Below are positions 34,946 through 43,967 of a DNA stretch of 64,000 nucleotides, piece after piece. Source of the stretch: an uncultured Duncaniella sp. (lineage in GTDB: Bacteria; Bacteroidota; Bacteroidia; Bacteroidales; Muribaculaceae); NCBI GenBank assembly GCA_910578515.1, contig CAJTQR010000004.1, positions 62,001 through 126,000 of the forward strand. The letters run 5' to 3'. Position 1 is the stretch's first letter. Every line of letters starts with the position of its first letter. A program made the translations under genes and the position numbers. The notes under the pieces are model-generated. The model saw only the letters and a program-made list of their open reading frames with translations. It made no database searches and had not been told where the DNA came from.

Positions 34946-37249
34946 CTATTCGGATTTCAACTGAGTCACCGGATTCTCATTAGCAGCACGATAGGACATT
35001 ACGATGACACATACTACCACACCGACCAGAATTGCCAAGCCTGAAAGGATAAACAGGATGGAAAGGTGTGACGCCTTGATGGTATAATGTTCAACCATAT
35101 CCGGACCTACATACCATGCCGCACCGATACCGACCACAACCGCCGGCACAGCGATTTTCATCAAATCGCGGCAGATAAGGACAATGATGCCGGTCGTCGA
35201 TGCACCGTTGACTTTACGCACGGCTATCTCCTTGCGACGACGTTCCACCTCATCGCGGGTGAAACCTATAAGACCCATCAGCGATATCAGCACCAATGAA
35301 ATTGCCGCAAGCAGAGAAGCGTTGCGATAGGAGTGCAACTCAGAGTAGAAGCGTTCAATGACCTCATCGGTTTTTCTCACATACCACTCCTCGGAAGGAA
35401 AGGTTTCGTTAATAAACGCGTTTAATTTTTCGTAATTCTCATCAAACGGCTCACTCAACTTGACAAACCATGTATATGCGCTTTCCGAATCGATAGGCTT
35501 GATAATCGCAGGCTCAATTTCAGCAAAAAATCCCCACTGGGCATAATCATGAAGTAAACCCGTCACAGTAAGACGTCCGCCAAGAAGCTTTCGCCCCACC
35601 ACACTGTCACCGAAATGCATCTCACGCACAAACGTTTCATTAACCAGCACCTCATCATCTCTTTCGGGGATACGTCCCTCGAGCAACCGGAAACCCATCA
35701 TATCAAGAAATCCGGGAGAAAAGCTCATCTGCGAGACATTAATACCCGGCTCGCCATTGTCCTGCTGCATCATAGTGAAAGCCCTTCCAATCATAGGTAC
35801 ACCATTTCCAGCGCACACCCCCTCAACGTATGGAAGCGACCGCAGAGTACTCTCAAATACATCACGTTTCACTGAAACCATGTGAAGGGAAAATGTTGCT
35901 GCACCCTTCATGTTGAAACCCATGTCGCGGTTTACCACCTCTCTATACTGCGAGGAGAGCACTACGAGCAAACCGCTGATAAATGCCACACCGGTGAGCT
36001 GAATGAACAACAGATTCTTTTTCCATGCACTATTTCTATCGGTGAAACGGGTGAACACCTGTGTGACCGGAATCCGCGAGAAAAGATATCCCGGCAAGAG
36101 ACCACCCACGATGAAAAAGAAGAGCCCCACACATAGGGATACCCAAAGCAACTCCGGAGCATAGACTCTCTGGACGCTAAGCGTACCAACTGTATCCAGA
36201 AACGGCTGAAACAGGAACAATAATCCAACCATCACCAGAAATGAAATTGCAAGTATGAGCAAAGTCTCACTCAAAAACATGCCGACTATCCCCCAGCCCG
36301 AGGCTCCGGAACACTTATGTACACCTATGCTCTTGGCTCGTCGACTCAGTGAGGCTATAGTGATAAGAGCATAATTGAAGGTGGTGAGTGAAAGGAGCAT
36401 ACCGCCCAATATCCACAGAACAGTAAGCGTGCGGGTGATATTTTCGTTGCACAACCACACCTTGTCAACACGGGTCACGGAAAAATCCAGTTTTATGGGC
36501 CTCTCCCCGCTGGGGCAATTCCGTTCCTGAATTTCATTGAGCTTGCTCGCAAGCACTTCAGGTGTAAGTTTTGAGCCAGGAAGCAAACGTATAAACACGT
36601 CACTACCACCTATGTCGGTCCATGCCATCCTTTCATCCATACCTAATACAGCAATACTCGGATATGACATAATGATACGGTACACAGACATTGATATATT
36701 CTCAGGTAAATCCTTATATACCCCTCTTACTGTAAACAAGATATCCTTATATTTAAGCTGCTTGCCAATAGGGTCATCCTCACCATACAGTTCTTCTGCA
36801 AGCGACTTGCTTATGTACGCTGTCGAGGGCATTGTCAGGTCACGGCGCGGGTAACCGGACAGGAGTTCCAGACCCATTGTCTCAAACATCACAGAGTCGC
36901 CCATGGCTATTGTCTCCTCCAACGTCCTACCATCGGCTTCCAATGATTCATTGTGCACAAGATAGAACGATGTCGCTGCCACATCGTCGGGAAATTCCTC
37001 CACTATGGCACCGGCAAGCGCACCATTGCCACCAAGATGTGGTCCTTCCTCTTTGTTGCCATAAGTCCATTTGGTCTGCACTGCATAGAGTCTTTTGTAG
37101 TCATGATAGCATGTGTCATAGCCATAGAAGAACGCAAGCGTTGAGAAAATAAGGCAGCTCACAAGCAACCCCACAGCTACCGAAAGAATCTTGATGATGT
37201 TGGCGCCTTTCTGTGCCAGCATAGTGTGAATGAGATAGTAGAATTTCAT
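34946..37249 (-). CDS. FtsX/MacB-type ABC permease, paralogue 1 of 3
   Basis: First gene of the operon, 767 aa, with the start MKFYYLIHTMLAQKGANIIK, coupling segments LSRRAKSIGVHKCSGASGWG and GFTRDEVERRRKEIAVRKVN, and the common NENPVTQLKSE end. The periplasmic domains (about residues 45-280 and 430-650) are the divergent parts. It is preceded by a perfect -7 promoter element (37293-37301 on the minus strand). From here the operon runs: permease, permease, permease, ATPase, response regulator, kinase, with gaps of 43, 58, 93, 30 and -4 bases. Confidence 0.88.
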   Translation of the reverse strand: MKFYYLIHTMLAQKGANIIKILSVAVGLLVSCLIFSTLAFFYGYDTCYHDYKRLYAVQTKWTYGNKEEGPHLGGNGALAGAIVEEFPDDVAATSFYLVHNESLEADGRTLEETIAMGDSVMFETMGLELLSGYPRRDLTMPSTAYISKSLAEELYGEDDPIGKQLKYKDILFTVRGVYKDLPENISMSVYRIIMSYPSIAVLGMDERMAWTDIGGSDVFIRLLPGSKLTPEVLASKLNEIQERNCPSGERPIKLDFSVTRVDKVWLCNENITRTLTVLWILGGMLLSLTTFNYALITIASLSRRAKSIGVHKCSGASGWGIVGMFLSETLLILAISFLVMVGLLFLFQPFLDTVGTLSVQRVYAPELLWVSLCVGLFFFIVGGLLPGYLFSRIPVTQVFTRFTDRNSAWKKNLLFIQLTGVAFISGLLVVLSSQYREVVNRDMGFNMKGAATFSLHMVSVKRDVFESTLRSLPYVEGVCAGNGVPMIGRAFTMMQQDNGEPGINVSQMSFSPGFLDMMGFRLLEGRIPERDDEVLVNETFVREMHFGDSVVGRKLLGGRLTVTGLLHDYAQWGFFAEIEPAIIKPIDSESAYTWFVKLSEPFDENYEKLNAFINETFPSEEWYVRKTDEVIERFYSELHSYRNASLLAAISLVLISLMGLIGFTRDEVERRRKEIAVRKVNGASTTGIIVLICRDLMKIAVPAVVVGIGAAWYVGPDMVEHYTIKASHLSILFILSGLAILVGVVVCVIVMSYRAANENPVTQLKSE

Positions 37250-37292
37250 TTTTCCGATGCAATAAACAGATACGTTGTTAATGTTTACACCG

Positions 37293-37301
37293 CAAATTTA
37301 A
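37293..37301 (-). promoter_or_regulatory. -7 promoter element of the three-permease operon (TAAATTTGC)
   Basis: Minus-strand perfect TAnnTTTGC 43 bases before the first permease ATG at 37249. No -33 TTG at the usual distance and no sigma-54 -24/-12 box were seen in 37250-37557, a 308-base gap shared with the divergent glutaminase-like gene. Confidence 0.65.
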
Positions 37302-37478
37302 TACGCATTTTCGCCATTTTCACCTATCTCACTATGTATCAAACCAATAACCCACCGCATTAAAAACAAAAGTGTAAATATTTTTGACACTTGCCGCGTG
37401 CGCACCTCATCTATACAACTATGTCGTTCTCCACGGTGTAAAAGGACCTCAAATAATGTTAAACCCTCATTAAATCCG

Positions 37479-37486
37479 GAACTTTG
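37479..37486 (+). promoter_or_regulatory. Near-consensus -7 element of the glutaminase-like gene (GAACTTTG)
   Basis: One mismatch to TAnnTTTG, 71 bases before the ATG at 37558. Confidence 0.35.
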
Positions 37487-37557
37487 ACCTTTCGGAAAAG
37501 GTTATAGTAACAGATTGAAGAAATTAGACAACCAAATATCTCTAAACAAACACACCT

Positions 37558-38505
37558 ATGGACAGAAAAATTAAACTGGCTGACGTCAAGGCAGCTATCT
37601 CTGAAGCATACGACAAATACAAGAATCTATCGGAAGGCACAGTTGACCCGCGAGTGGCAGGGCTGAATGATGGAAAATTCGGCATCTCGCTCCGCCTCGC
37701 CGACGGTACAAAATTTGATGTGGGCGACACTCAGGCTCAATTCCCCATGGAGGGTCTCAGCCGTATTCCGGTAGCCATACAGCTTCTCACCCAGATGAGT
37801 CCCTATGACCTCGTGATGAAAATGGGAGGCGGCAAAAAAGGTTGCTGCTGCCACGGTGGCGCCAACAAGGACCCCGAGCAGAAACATAAGAAATTACATG
37901 CACGTGGCATACGTGCGGTAAGCATGGTGGAACCTGTGGGCGACTTTGACGGTAAGATGGACATACTATCTGAACTTATGACAAGCCTTATGGGTGCATC
38001 TCCGGTGCTTGACGACAATCTATACAAAACCGCCGAGAAAGCCAACAAGGAGAATGATGTAATCAACGCCCTTGCTGCAAACGATTTTGAGATTTATGAC
38101 TCATCCGAAATCGCCGTTGACCTCTACACTCGTCTTCGTTCCATGCTTGTCACAACTGAGAAGCTCGCAGAAATGGGAGCCACAATCGCTGCCGACGGAG
38201 TGAACCCTGTAAGCAACACACCGGTATTCGATGGAAAACTGTCAGCCACAATCTGTTCAATGATAGCCGCTAAGGGACCCAAGAAGATGGGACGTCCATG
38301 GCTCATACTCACCGGCACACCGGCTATGAGTTGCTACGCCGGCGGTTTTATAGCCGTAGTGCCCGGATTCGGTTCTATCGCGGCATTCTCTCCGGAACTT
38401 AACGATGCCAAGGTGCCTGTCAAGGCTGCCAAGGCAGTGAAAGATATACTGAATCAGCTCCAACTTAACGCGTTCTCAAGCGCAAGAGTGGATGTTGAAG
38501 CCTAA
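37558..38505 (+). CDS. Glutaminase-fold protein lacking the catalytic nucleophile
   Basis: A 315-aa member of the serine-dependent glutaminase (GlsA) fold. Alignment by eye to E. coli YneH is good: FGISLRLADGTKFDVGDTQA, AVDLYTRLRSMLVTTEKLAE, ADGVNPVSNTPVF and AGGFIAVVPGFGSIAAFSPE all have direct counterparts. Yet the S-x-x-K nucleophile motif is G66-L-S-R69, the NAGAI block is replaced by HARGIRAVSM, and KSGVGGG is AMSCYAGG. An insertion at about 90-112 contains GCCCHGG followed by a Lys/His-rich stretch, which could bind metal. The classical glutamine hydrolysis is therefore unlikely. Function unknown; monocistronic with a strong terminator. Confidence 0.8.
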   Translation: MDRKIKLADVKAAISEAYDKYKNLSEGTVDPRVAGLNDGKFGISLRLADGTKFDVGDTQAQFPMEGLSRIPVAIQLLTQMSPYDLVMKMGGGKKGCCCHGGANKDPEQKHKKLHARGIRAVSMVEPVGDFDGKMDILSELMTSLMGASPVLDDNLYKTAEKANKENDVINALAANDFEIYDSSEIAVDLYTRLRSMLVTTEKLAEMGATIAADGVNPVSNTPVFDGKLSATICSMIAAKGPKKMGRPWLILTGTPAMSCYAGGFIAVVPGFGSIAAFSPELNDAKVPVKAAKAVKDILNQLQLNAFSSARVDVEA

Positions 38506-38563
38506 TGCACTGAAAAACACAAAAATTTCAAGATTACACCTACGGTGTTCTTGACGCTGAGTT

Positions 38564-38608
38564 AGCCAGGCTTGCGGGTCGAATAAACGCCGCAGACCTG
38601 GCTTTTTT
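38564..38608 (+). terminator. Intrinsic terminator of the glutaminase-like gene
   Basis: AGCCAGG (38564-38570) pairs with CCTGGCT (38597-38603), then two mismatches and TGCGG/CCGCA inside; a T6 tract follows. Confidence 0.88.
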
Positions 38609-38647
38609 ATATATAGCAGTGGCTACGTCACCACTATTATTTTTTTC

Positions 38648-40129
38648 TTAACGGTATCGTTTTCGCCAGAATGACGGTAGAAGAACAGCCATCACCGGAA
38701 AAATTTCAAGACGACCTATGAGCATCTCGGCCGAGAATATCCACTTCACCGCATCGGGAAGATTGCCGAACCCTGATGATGTGAAACCGTAGCCAAGCCC
38801 ATTGTTACCCATACAGGAAGCACTGGCAAATATGCAGTCGAACGGTTCATACCCATAGGCACTCATGGCAAAGGCACCTATTACGAATGCTATGAAGTAA
38901 AGTCCTACGAATCCCTCCACCCGCAGCATCAGCAACTCGGACACCGGTTTGCCCCCCATCTTGAATTTGCTCACATGGTTAGGGAATACTGTAAGCATGT
39001 TCTCACGCCTTATGTTCTTGAAGATGGCTATCACCCTATCCAGCTTTATAGCTCCGGTAGTGGAGCCTGCGCATGCTCCGAGAAACATCAGGACAAGTGT
39101 AATCAGCAGAGCCAGACTACCCCATGCGGAAAAATCGGCATACGAGAATCCGGTGGAAGTTATGGCCGACACCACATGAAAATAGGAAGCTATTGCAACT
39201 GACCCGTTGCAATAATCCACGGCATATACACCCACTATCACTGAACTTATCAGGATTATAAAGATATAGACCCTGAACACCTCATTGCTCCACATTTCAC
39301 GGAGCTTACCATGAAGAGCATTATAAAGCAGGATGAAATTCACGCCACCTGCCATCATGAACACGGCTATCACCGTGGCTATATATTGGCTCCCCCATGC
39401 AGCTATGCTTGAATTTCGGGTTGAGAAGCCGCCGGTGGAGAGCGTAGCCAGCGCCTGGCATACACTGTCGAATAGCGACATACCTCCACATAGAAGCATA
39501 ATGATGAGCAGAAGAGTCAATCCTGAATAAACCATCCAGAGTGACATGGCAGTCTGCTTGATGCGTGGGTGCAACTTGTCGTGAGTCATGCCGGTGATTT
39601 CCGCATTGAACATCATTATCCCTTCGGAATCATTGAGTGCCGGGAACAACGCTATGAGAAACAGCACTATCCCCAGACCTCCAATCCACTGGGTCATGGC
39701 ACGCCAAAGCAGCAGACCTCTGCCATACGACTCCACATCAGCGATAGTGGTGGCTCCGGTGGTGGTGAACCCCGACACACTCTCAAAAAATGCCGATGCT
39801 GCCGACAGTTGGTGAGCTCCCGCCATAAAAGGTATCATGCTGACCAACGAATATACCACCCACACCAGTGAGATTACCAAAAAGGCATCGCGACGCGTGA
39901 GGCGGTTGACACTATCCCTGAAAAGATACGCCCCCGAGCCCCCTATACATCCGCTCACCATCACAGCCACTCCAAACCCCTTCCAATCCTCCTCGCCGAG
40001 AATCAGAGACAACGACATGGGAATGACAAGCATGAGGCTCTCGAGCACCAACAGCCAGCTGAGTATTTTTGCCACCGGAGAACTGTCAGAGATGGCATTG
40101 CGGATATTTCTGATTCGCTCCATAGTCAC
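38648..40129 (-). CDS. trkH: Potassium uptake transporter, membrane subunit TrkH
   Basis: Inner-membrane K+ translocating subunit of the Trk/Ktr superfamily, with four repeated M1-P-M2 units. Selectivity-filter-like segments include SGFTTTGATTI (about residue 115), LSTGGFST, ITSTGFSYADF and MGNNGLGYG. The 493-aa length matches TrkH. The stop and start overlap by 4 bases with trkA upstream, so the two are translated together as one K+ uptake system. It ends 39 bases from the terminator of the convergent glutaminase-like gene. Confidence 0.93.
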   Translation of the reverse strand: MTMERIRNIRNAISDSSPVAKILSWLLVLESLMLVIPMSLSLILGEEDWKGFGVAVMVSGCIGGSGAYLFRDSVNRLTRRDAFLVISLVWVVYSLVSMIPFMAGAHQLSAASAFFESVSGFTTTGATTIADVESYGRGLLLWRAMTQWIGGLGIVLFLIALFPALNDSEGIMMFNAEITGMTHDKLHPRIKQTAMSLWMVYSGLTLLLIIMLLCGGMSLFDSVCQALATLSTGGFSTRNSSIAAWGSQYIATVIAVFMMAGGVNFILLYNALHGKLREMWSNEVFRVYIFIILISSVIVGVYAVDYCNGSVAIASYFHVVSAITSTGFSYADFSAWGSLALLITLVLMFLGACAGSTTGAIKLDRVIAIFKNIRRENMLTVFPNHVSKFKMGGKPVSELLMLRVEGFVGLYFIAFVIGAFAMSAYGYEPFDCIFASASCMGNNGLGYGFTSSGFGNLPDAVKWIFSAEMLIGRLEIFPVMAVLLPSFWRKRYR

Positions 40130-41463
40130 GAAAATAATTTTTCAATATGTTTCAGATGTCCCCGCAGGCAGAACACCACCACATGGTCGCCGGGAAGTAT
40201 CCAGGTGTTGCCATCCACTATTCTCCCCACCCCATTGTGAATCACTGCGGCAATGGTCATCGACTTATCAAGATGCAGCTCCCTGACGGGCTTACGTGTG
40301 ATTACCGACCGTTCGCCCGCTACTATCTCAGCCACCTCTGCATCCTCAAACGCCAGACAGCGGGCCGACTCTATATAGGAATCCAACAGCATCTGATAGA
40401 TAGTGCTCGAAGTAAGCAGCTTTTTATTTATCACCACATCTATATTCAGGTCATCGGCTTCCGAGAAATATTGTATATCCTCAATCTGCGCTATAGTAAA
40501 CGGGACACCCAGCGTCCGTCCGACCATTGAGCACACAATATTCTTTTCCGATGAGTCGCTCAGCGAGATGAGAGCATCGAAATTCCTGATACCCTCCTCC
40601 CTGAGTATGTCAACATCCCTGAAATCGGCACATACCACCGTCACACCGTCGCAACGTGAAGCAATCTTGTCACATAGACTCCTGTCCGGCTCAATCACCG
40701 TCACCGAATACTTGCCGGCAATCAGATTAATCACCGCCTCGGTCATTTTACCGGCACCTATAATCATCACACTTTTAATCTGGCGCCCGTGCTTGCCGAA
40801 GAGATGCATTATTTCATGCTCATCCGGATTCTTGGCAGTGGTGAAATAGACAATATCGTAGCTCTCTATCGTGTCATTGCCTCCGGGAATAATCGTCATG
40901 CCATCCCTCTTTATGGCACAGATATGCATCTTGTAATGCTCTTTGTCAAAATCGCGCAGCACAGTGCCGCTGATAGGCGCTCCCGGCTGAACGCGTACCG
41001 CACCGACGGTGACCGCACCCGAATGCAGGGGATAGATTGCCTTGAGCCACGGATGCTCGAGCGCACGGTTGATTTCATGCGAGGCAAGATACTCGGGATA
41101 GACCATCTCGTCTACGCCAATATTTACAAAATGGTCATGTATATCCTCATTAAGGAGCTCTCCGTTGTCAATCCTCGCCAGAGTCCTCTGTGCGCCAAGC
41201 CACTTAGCGATTTCGGACGATACGAGGTTATGGTTTTCAAACGGCGTGACGGCAATAAACAGATTGCACCCGGAGGCACCCGCCTGTCTGAGATGCGAGG
41301 GCACCACCGGATTCCCTTCGTAGGTGAGGAGATTGTACCTTTGGTCAAGCTCAAGAAGCACATTCGTGTCTCTCCCCATCACAACCACATCCTGGTCCTC
41401 ACGGCTAAGCATCTTAGCCAGATGGGTAGCAGTGTCGCCGGTACCGGCTATAAGTATTTTCAT
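40126..41463 (-). CDS. trkA: Trk system potassium uptake regulatory protein TrkA
   Basis: Cytoplasmic gating subunit of TrkH, binding NAD(H)/ATP. It has two RCK units, each with a Rossmann nucleotide-binding part (ILIAGTGDTATHLAKMLSRE at the N-terminus; VMIIGAGKMTEAVINLIAG near residue 235) followed by a TrkA_C domain (about 135-215 and 365-445). The 445-aa length is typical of full-length TrkA. A perfect -7 element lies 23 bases upstream. It is co-translated with trkH through a 4-base overlap. Confidence 0.93.
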   Translation of the reverse strand: MKILIAGTGDTATHLAKMLSREDQDVVVMGRDTNVLLELDQRYNLLTYEGNPVVPSHLRQAGASGCNLFIAVTPFENHNLVSSEIAKWLGAQRTLARIDNGELLNEDIHDHFVNIGVDEMVYPEYLASHEINRALEHPWLKAIYPLHSGAVTVGAVRVQPGAPISGTVLRDFDKEHYKMHICAIKRDGMTIIPGGNDTIESYDIVYFTTAKNPDEHEIMHLFGKHGRQIKSVMIIGAGKMTEAVINLIAGKYSVTVIEPDRSLCDKIASRCDGVTVVCADFRDVDILREEGIRNFDALISLSDSSEKNIVCSMVGRTLGVPFTIAQIEDIQYFSEADDLNIDVVINKKLLTSSTIYQMLLDSYIESARCLAFEDAEVAEIVAGERSVITRKPVRELHLDKSMTIAAVIHNGVGRIVDGNTWILPGDHVVVFCLRGHLKHIEKLFS

Positions 41464-41485
41464 ATCATCAATTAATTTCCGACTT

Positions 41486-41494
41486 GCAAATATA
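41486..41494 (-). promoter_or_regulatory. -7 promoter element of trkA-trkH (TATATTTGC)
   Basis: Minus-strand perfect TAnnTTTGC, 22 bases before the trkA ATG. Confidence 0.65.
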
Positions 41495-41678
41495 AACCAA
41501 AAATCTATTTCCGGGTAATCTTATGTAATAAAGATTTCGGTTGGTTACTATATGTTAAACAGAATTGATTCCTAACGGTTTATTGCCTCTGACAGATTCT
41601 TTACATGTTTAACAGCATCTCGATTGGAGTGGACATATATGCGACACTATGCTGTGCTTACTGATTCTCAACACATTA

Positions 41679-41710
41679 TTGCACATATCTTAAATTGTTT
41701 GTAATTTTGC
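41679..41710 (+). promoter_or_regulatory. Promoter of the DUF115-type gene (TTG-N20-TAATTTTGC)
   Basis: -33 TTG at 41679-41681 and -7 TAATTTTGC at 41702-41710, with 20-base spacing. This places transcription start after the apparent upstream start codon and supports ATG 41743. Confidence 0.78.
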
Positions 41711-41742
41711 ATAAACGGAAAAATCAACCTCATATCGTAACA

Positions 41743-42594
41743 ATGAGTCTGTCAGACAACATAGCCGGATTTTGCTCCGGATTGGGCGCTTCGCTTAAAA
41801 GTGTGGTGAAGATGGCTGCACAGTCGCGTCGTCCGTCGGTGAAACGCATAGCGCTCCCGGGTGAGAAACTCATCATCATGGGCAATGGTCCGTCGCTCGC
41901 GGACAATATCCGCAATGACCTTGGAAAACTCTCGACCGCCAGAACATTGGCTGTCAATTTTGCAGCCAATGCCGATGAATTCACATTGCTGCGTCCCGAT
42001 TTCTATCTGCTGGCCGACCCTCATTTTTTCGACGGTCGCGAGAGTGACCCTAATGTCGGGAAGCTTTTCAAACGCATCAATGAAGCTGTGGACTGGGAAA
42101 TGACTCTCTTCATCCCCACATCCCGTACCGTCAGCTCACTTGGCATCACCAATCCGCGTGTCAAAGTGGAGCGGTTCAACCTTGTGGGTGTGGAAGGATT
42201 CGATTGGCTCACAGCCCGCGCCTACAGCTCGGGAGCAGGAATGCCACGTCCACGCAATGTGTTAATCCCGGCAATAATGGTGGGGATGCTCATGGGATTC
42301 AAAGATATATATATTATAGGTGCTGACCACAGCTGGATTAAGACTCTTGATGTGAATGAGAGAAACGAGGTGGTTTCAGTGCAACCGCATTTCTACAAGG
42401 ATAACAATGAGGAGCACTCGCGTGTAACAGCCGTATATAAAAACGTGCGTCTGCATGAAATCCTGATGAGTTTCCATGTGGCGTTCAAGGCGTACCATGC
42501 CATAGCCTCCTATGCCGCCACCCGTGGAGTGAACATCTACAACTCCACACCTGCATCCTATATCGACGCCTTCCCCCGCTGCCCACTACCCTGA
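41743..42594 (+). CDS. DUF115 / 6-hydroxymethylpterin pyrophosphokinase MptE-like protein
   Basis: A 283-aa cytoplasmic protein. The LIIMGNGPSLADNI block (about residues 42-55) is the nucleotide-binding signature of the DUF115/MAF_flag10/MptE-like group, also seen in some sugar- or glycan-modifying enzymes. LLRPDFYLLADPHFF and KDIYIIGADHSW are further conserved strands. The C-terminal part (YNSTPASYIDAFPRC) fits the group. I use the ATG at 41743 (MSLSDNIAGF) because the longer frame from a TTG at 41695 would include its own -7 promoter element. It stands alone, with no flagellar or LPS genes nearby. Substrate unknown. Confidence 0.78.
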   Translation: MSLSDNIAGFCSGLGASLKSVVKMAAQSRRPSVKRIALPGEKLIIMGNGPSLADNIRNDLGKLSTARTLAVNFAANADEFTLLRPDFYLLADPHFFDGRESDPNVGKLFKRINEAVDWEMTLFIPTSRTVSSLGITNPRVKVERFNLVGVEGFDWLTARAYSSGAGMPRPRNVLIPAIMVGMLMGFKDIYIIGADHSWIKTLDVNERNEVVSVQPHFYKDNNEEHSRVTAVYKNVRLHEILMSFHVAFKAYHAIASYAATRGVNIYNSTPASYIDAFPRCPLP

Positions 42595-42619
42595 GGGGGA
42601 GAGAAAAATAATACAATCG

Positions 42620-42665
42620 GACACCCCGGTATGAAACCATCTCTTCATACCGGGGTGTCGATTTT
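42620..42665 (+). terminator. Hairpin terminator after the DUF115-type gene
   Basis: Perfect 16-bp stem (42620-42635 with 42644-42659), 8-base loop, then GATTTT. Confidence 0.8.
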
Positions 42666-42699
42666 CATGTCGGGAATACCGCCATTGATATTTCCACAC

Positions 42700-42730
42700 A
42701 AAAAAGCCGCCAACCTGTAGGGCTGGCGGC
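42700..42730 (-). terminator. Intrinsic terminator of the OmpA-family gene
   Basis: Minus strand GCCGCCA ... TGGCGGC stem (42706-42730) followed by T6 (42700-42705). Confidence 0.88.
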
Positions 42731-42773
42731 AATATTATTTAGAATATAATTCTAACTCAATCGAAGAGCGCAA

Positions 42774-43967
42774 TTATTTATTTTCTTCGATAGTAACGGC
42801 ACGGTCAAGAGAAACGAACTTCTCGCCCATGTCATTGAGGTTACCGTTGTTGGTGGTAACATCAAGCTGTGAGGGATTAACACCATTCTGAACGAGCACC
42901 TTCTGAACGCCGTTGGCACGAGCGTGACGGAGGCGAACGTTAACCTGCTCTGAACCGGTGTAGTTGTCAGCCCAACCTGTAACGGTGTACTTCTGGTTGG
43001 GGTTCTGCTTCATGAGTTCAGCAACAGCGCCGAGGACCTTGCGGTCAACACGAGAGATGTTTGAACGACCGATGGTATAGTAGATGGTGCAGAGGGGACC
43101 TTCGTTAACTTCAACCTTTTCAACAGGACGGCTGAGGCAGTCACGGAGCTGACGTTCTACATCAGCAAGACGAGCGTTGGCAGCCTGGAGACGAGCTTCG
43201 ATAGCATCGCAGTTGGGGATTTCAGGAATAACGGGAACGATAGGAGCGCTCCAGTCAGCCTTGTTGAAGTTGTAAGTCACACCGACATAAGCCTGGAGGT
43301 CCATCTTCTTCTTAGGAGCATTAAGGTACTCGTCAGTAAGAAGCATGCCACGGATGTCGAGGTAGATGCTGAAGTTCTTTGAAAGAGCGAAGTTGTTGAT
43401 AAGACCTACATGAGCGGTGAGGTTAGAGCCATTGCCCTTTTCCCAACCGTCGCGGTTGTTACGGCTGTCATATTTGGGCACGTACTGTACCTGCATGCCG
43501 CCACCACCGTAGAAGATACCGTTGTAAACACGACCGGGGCGATAGCCACACCACCAGTTGGTGAGGTTAATCATAACATCAACGTTGCCGCCGAATTCGT
43601 TACGCTTGAAGTTGTTCCAGCCTTTGTAAGTGCCATCAAGACCAGGTTCGTTAAGACCATGGCTGAGTGACTTGAGTGAGGTATAGTTGAAACCGGCACG
43701 GAGACCGATGATGGGAGAGAACCATTTACCAACCCAAAGACCGGCGTTGGGTGAGAAACGCTTCATGAATGAACGTTCACCGTTGTTGCTGCTGAAATGA
43801 TAGTTTACACCTGCTTCAGCTGAAATAAACCAGTTGTTGTCGAAGCTGTTAAGAAGATAACCCTGGGTGGGGTCCTCAACGTAGGTGATTTCTTGGGTGC
43901 TCTGGGCCATTGCGCTTTGACCGATGAAAAGAGCAGCTACCAAGCCAAGGATAGAACTTTTTTTCAT
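42774..43967 (-). CDS. OmpA-family outer-membrane protein
   Basis: Major outer-membrane structural protein. A signal peptide ends SAMA|Q at residue 21. Residues about 45-245 form an N-terminal barrel with alternating aromatic strands (NNWFISAEAGVNYHF, MDLQAYVGVTYNFNKADW). A Pro-rich hinge and a short coiled coil follow (CDAIEARLQAANARLADVER). The C-terminal OmpA peptidoglycan-binding domain (about 290-397) has YTVTGWADNYTGSEQVNVRL and the RHARANGVQKVL block. It is 397 aa, usual for Bacteroidales. It has its own promoter, a long leader of about 150 bases, and its own terminator, as expected for a highly expressed gene. Confidence 0.92.
   Translation of the reverse strand: MKKSSILGLVAALFIGQSAMAQSTQEITYVEDPTQGYLLNSFDNNWFISAEAGVNYHFSSNNGERSFMKRFSPNAGLWVGKWFSPIIGLRAGFNYTSLKSLSHGLNEPGLDGTYKGWNNFKRNEFGGNVDVMINLTNWWCGYRPGRVYNGIFYGGGGMQVQYVPKYDSRNNRDGWEKGNGSNLTAHVGLINNFALSKNFSIYLDIRGMLLTDEYLNAPKKKMDLQAYVGVTYNFNKADWSAPIVPVIPEIPNCDAIEARLQAANARLADVERQLRDCLSRPVEKVEVNEGPLCTIYYTIGRSNISRVDRKVLGAVAELMKQNPNQKYTVTGWADNYTGSEQVNVRLRHARANGVQKVLVQNGVNPSQLDVTTNNGNLNDMGEKFVSLDRAVTIEENK

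Noticed and set aside
27631..37249. Invertible or phase-variable arrangement of the three permease genes
   Set aside because: All copies are in the same orientation and I found no inverted repeats or recombinase gene nearby; only direct homology is seen.
37250..37557. Sigma-54 promoter for the three-permease operon
   Set aside because: No TGGCAC-N5-TTGC-like element in either orientation; the regulator also lacks the AAA+ domain needed for sigma-54.
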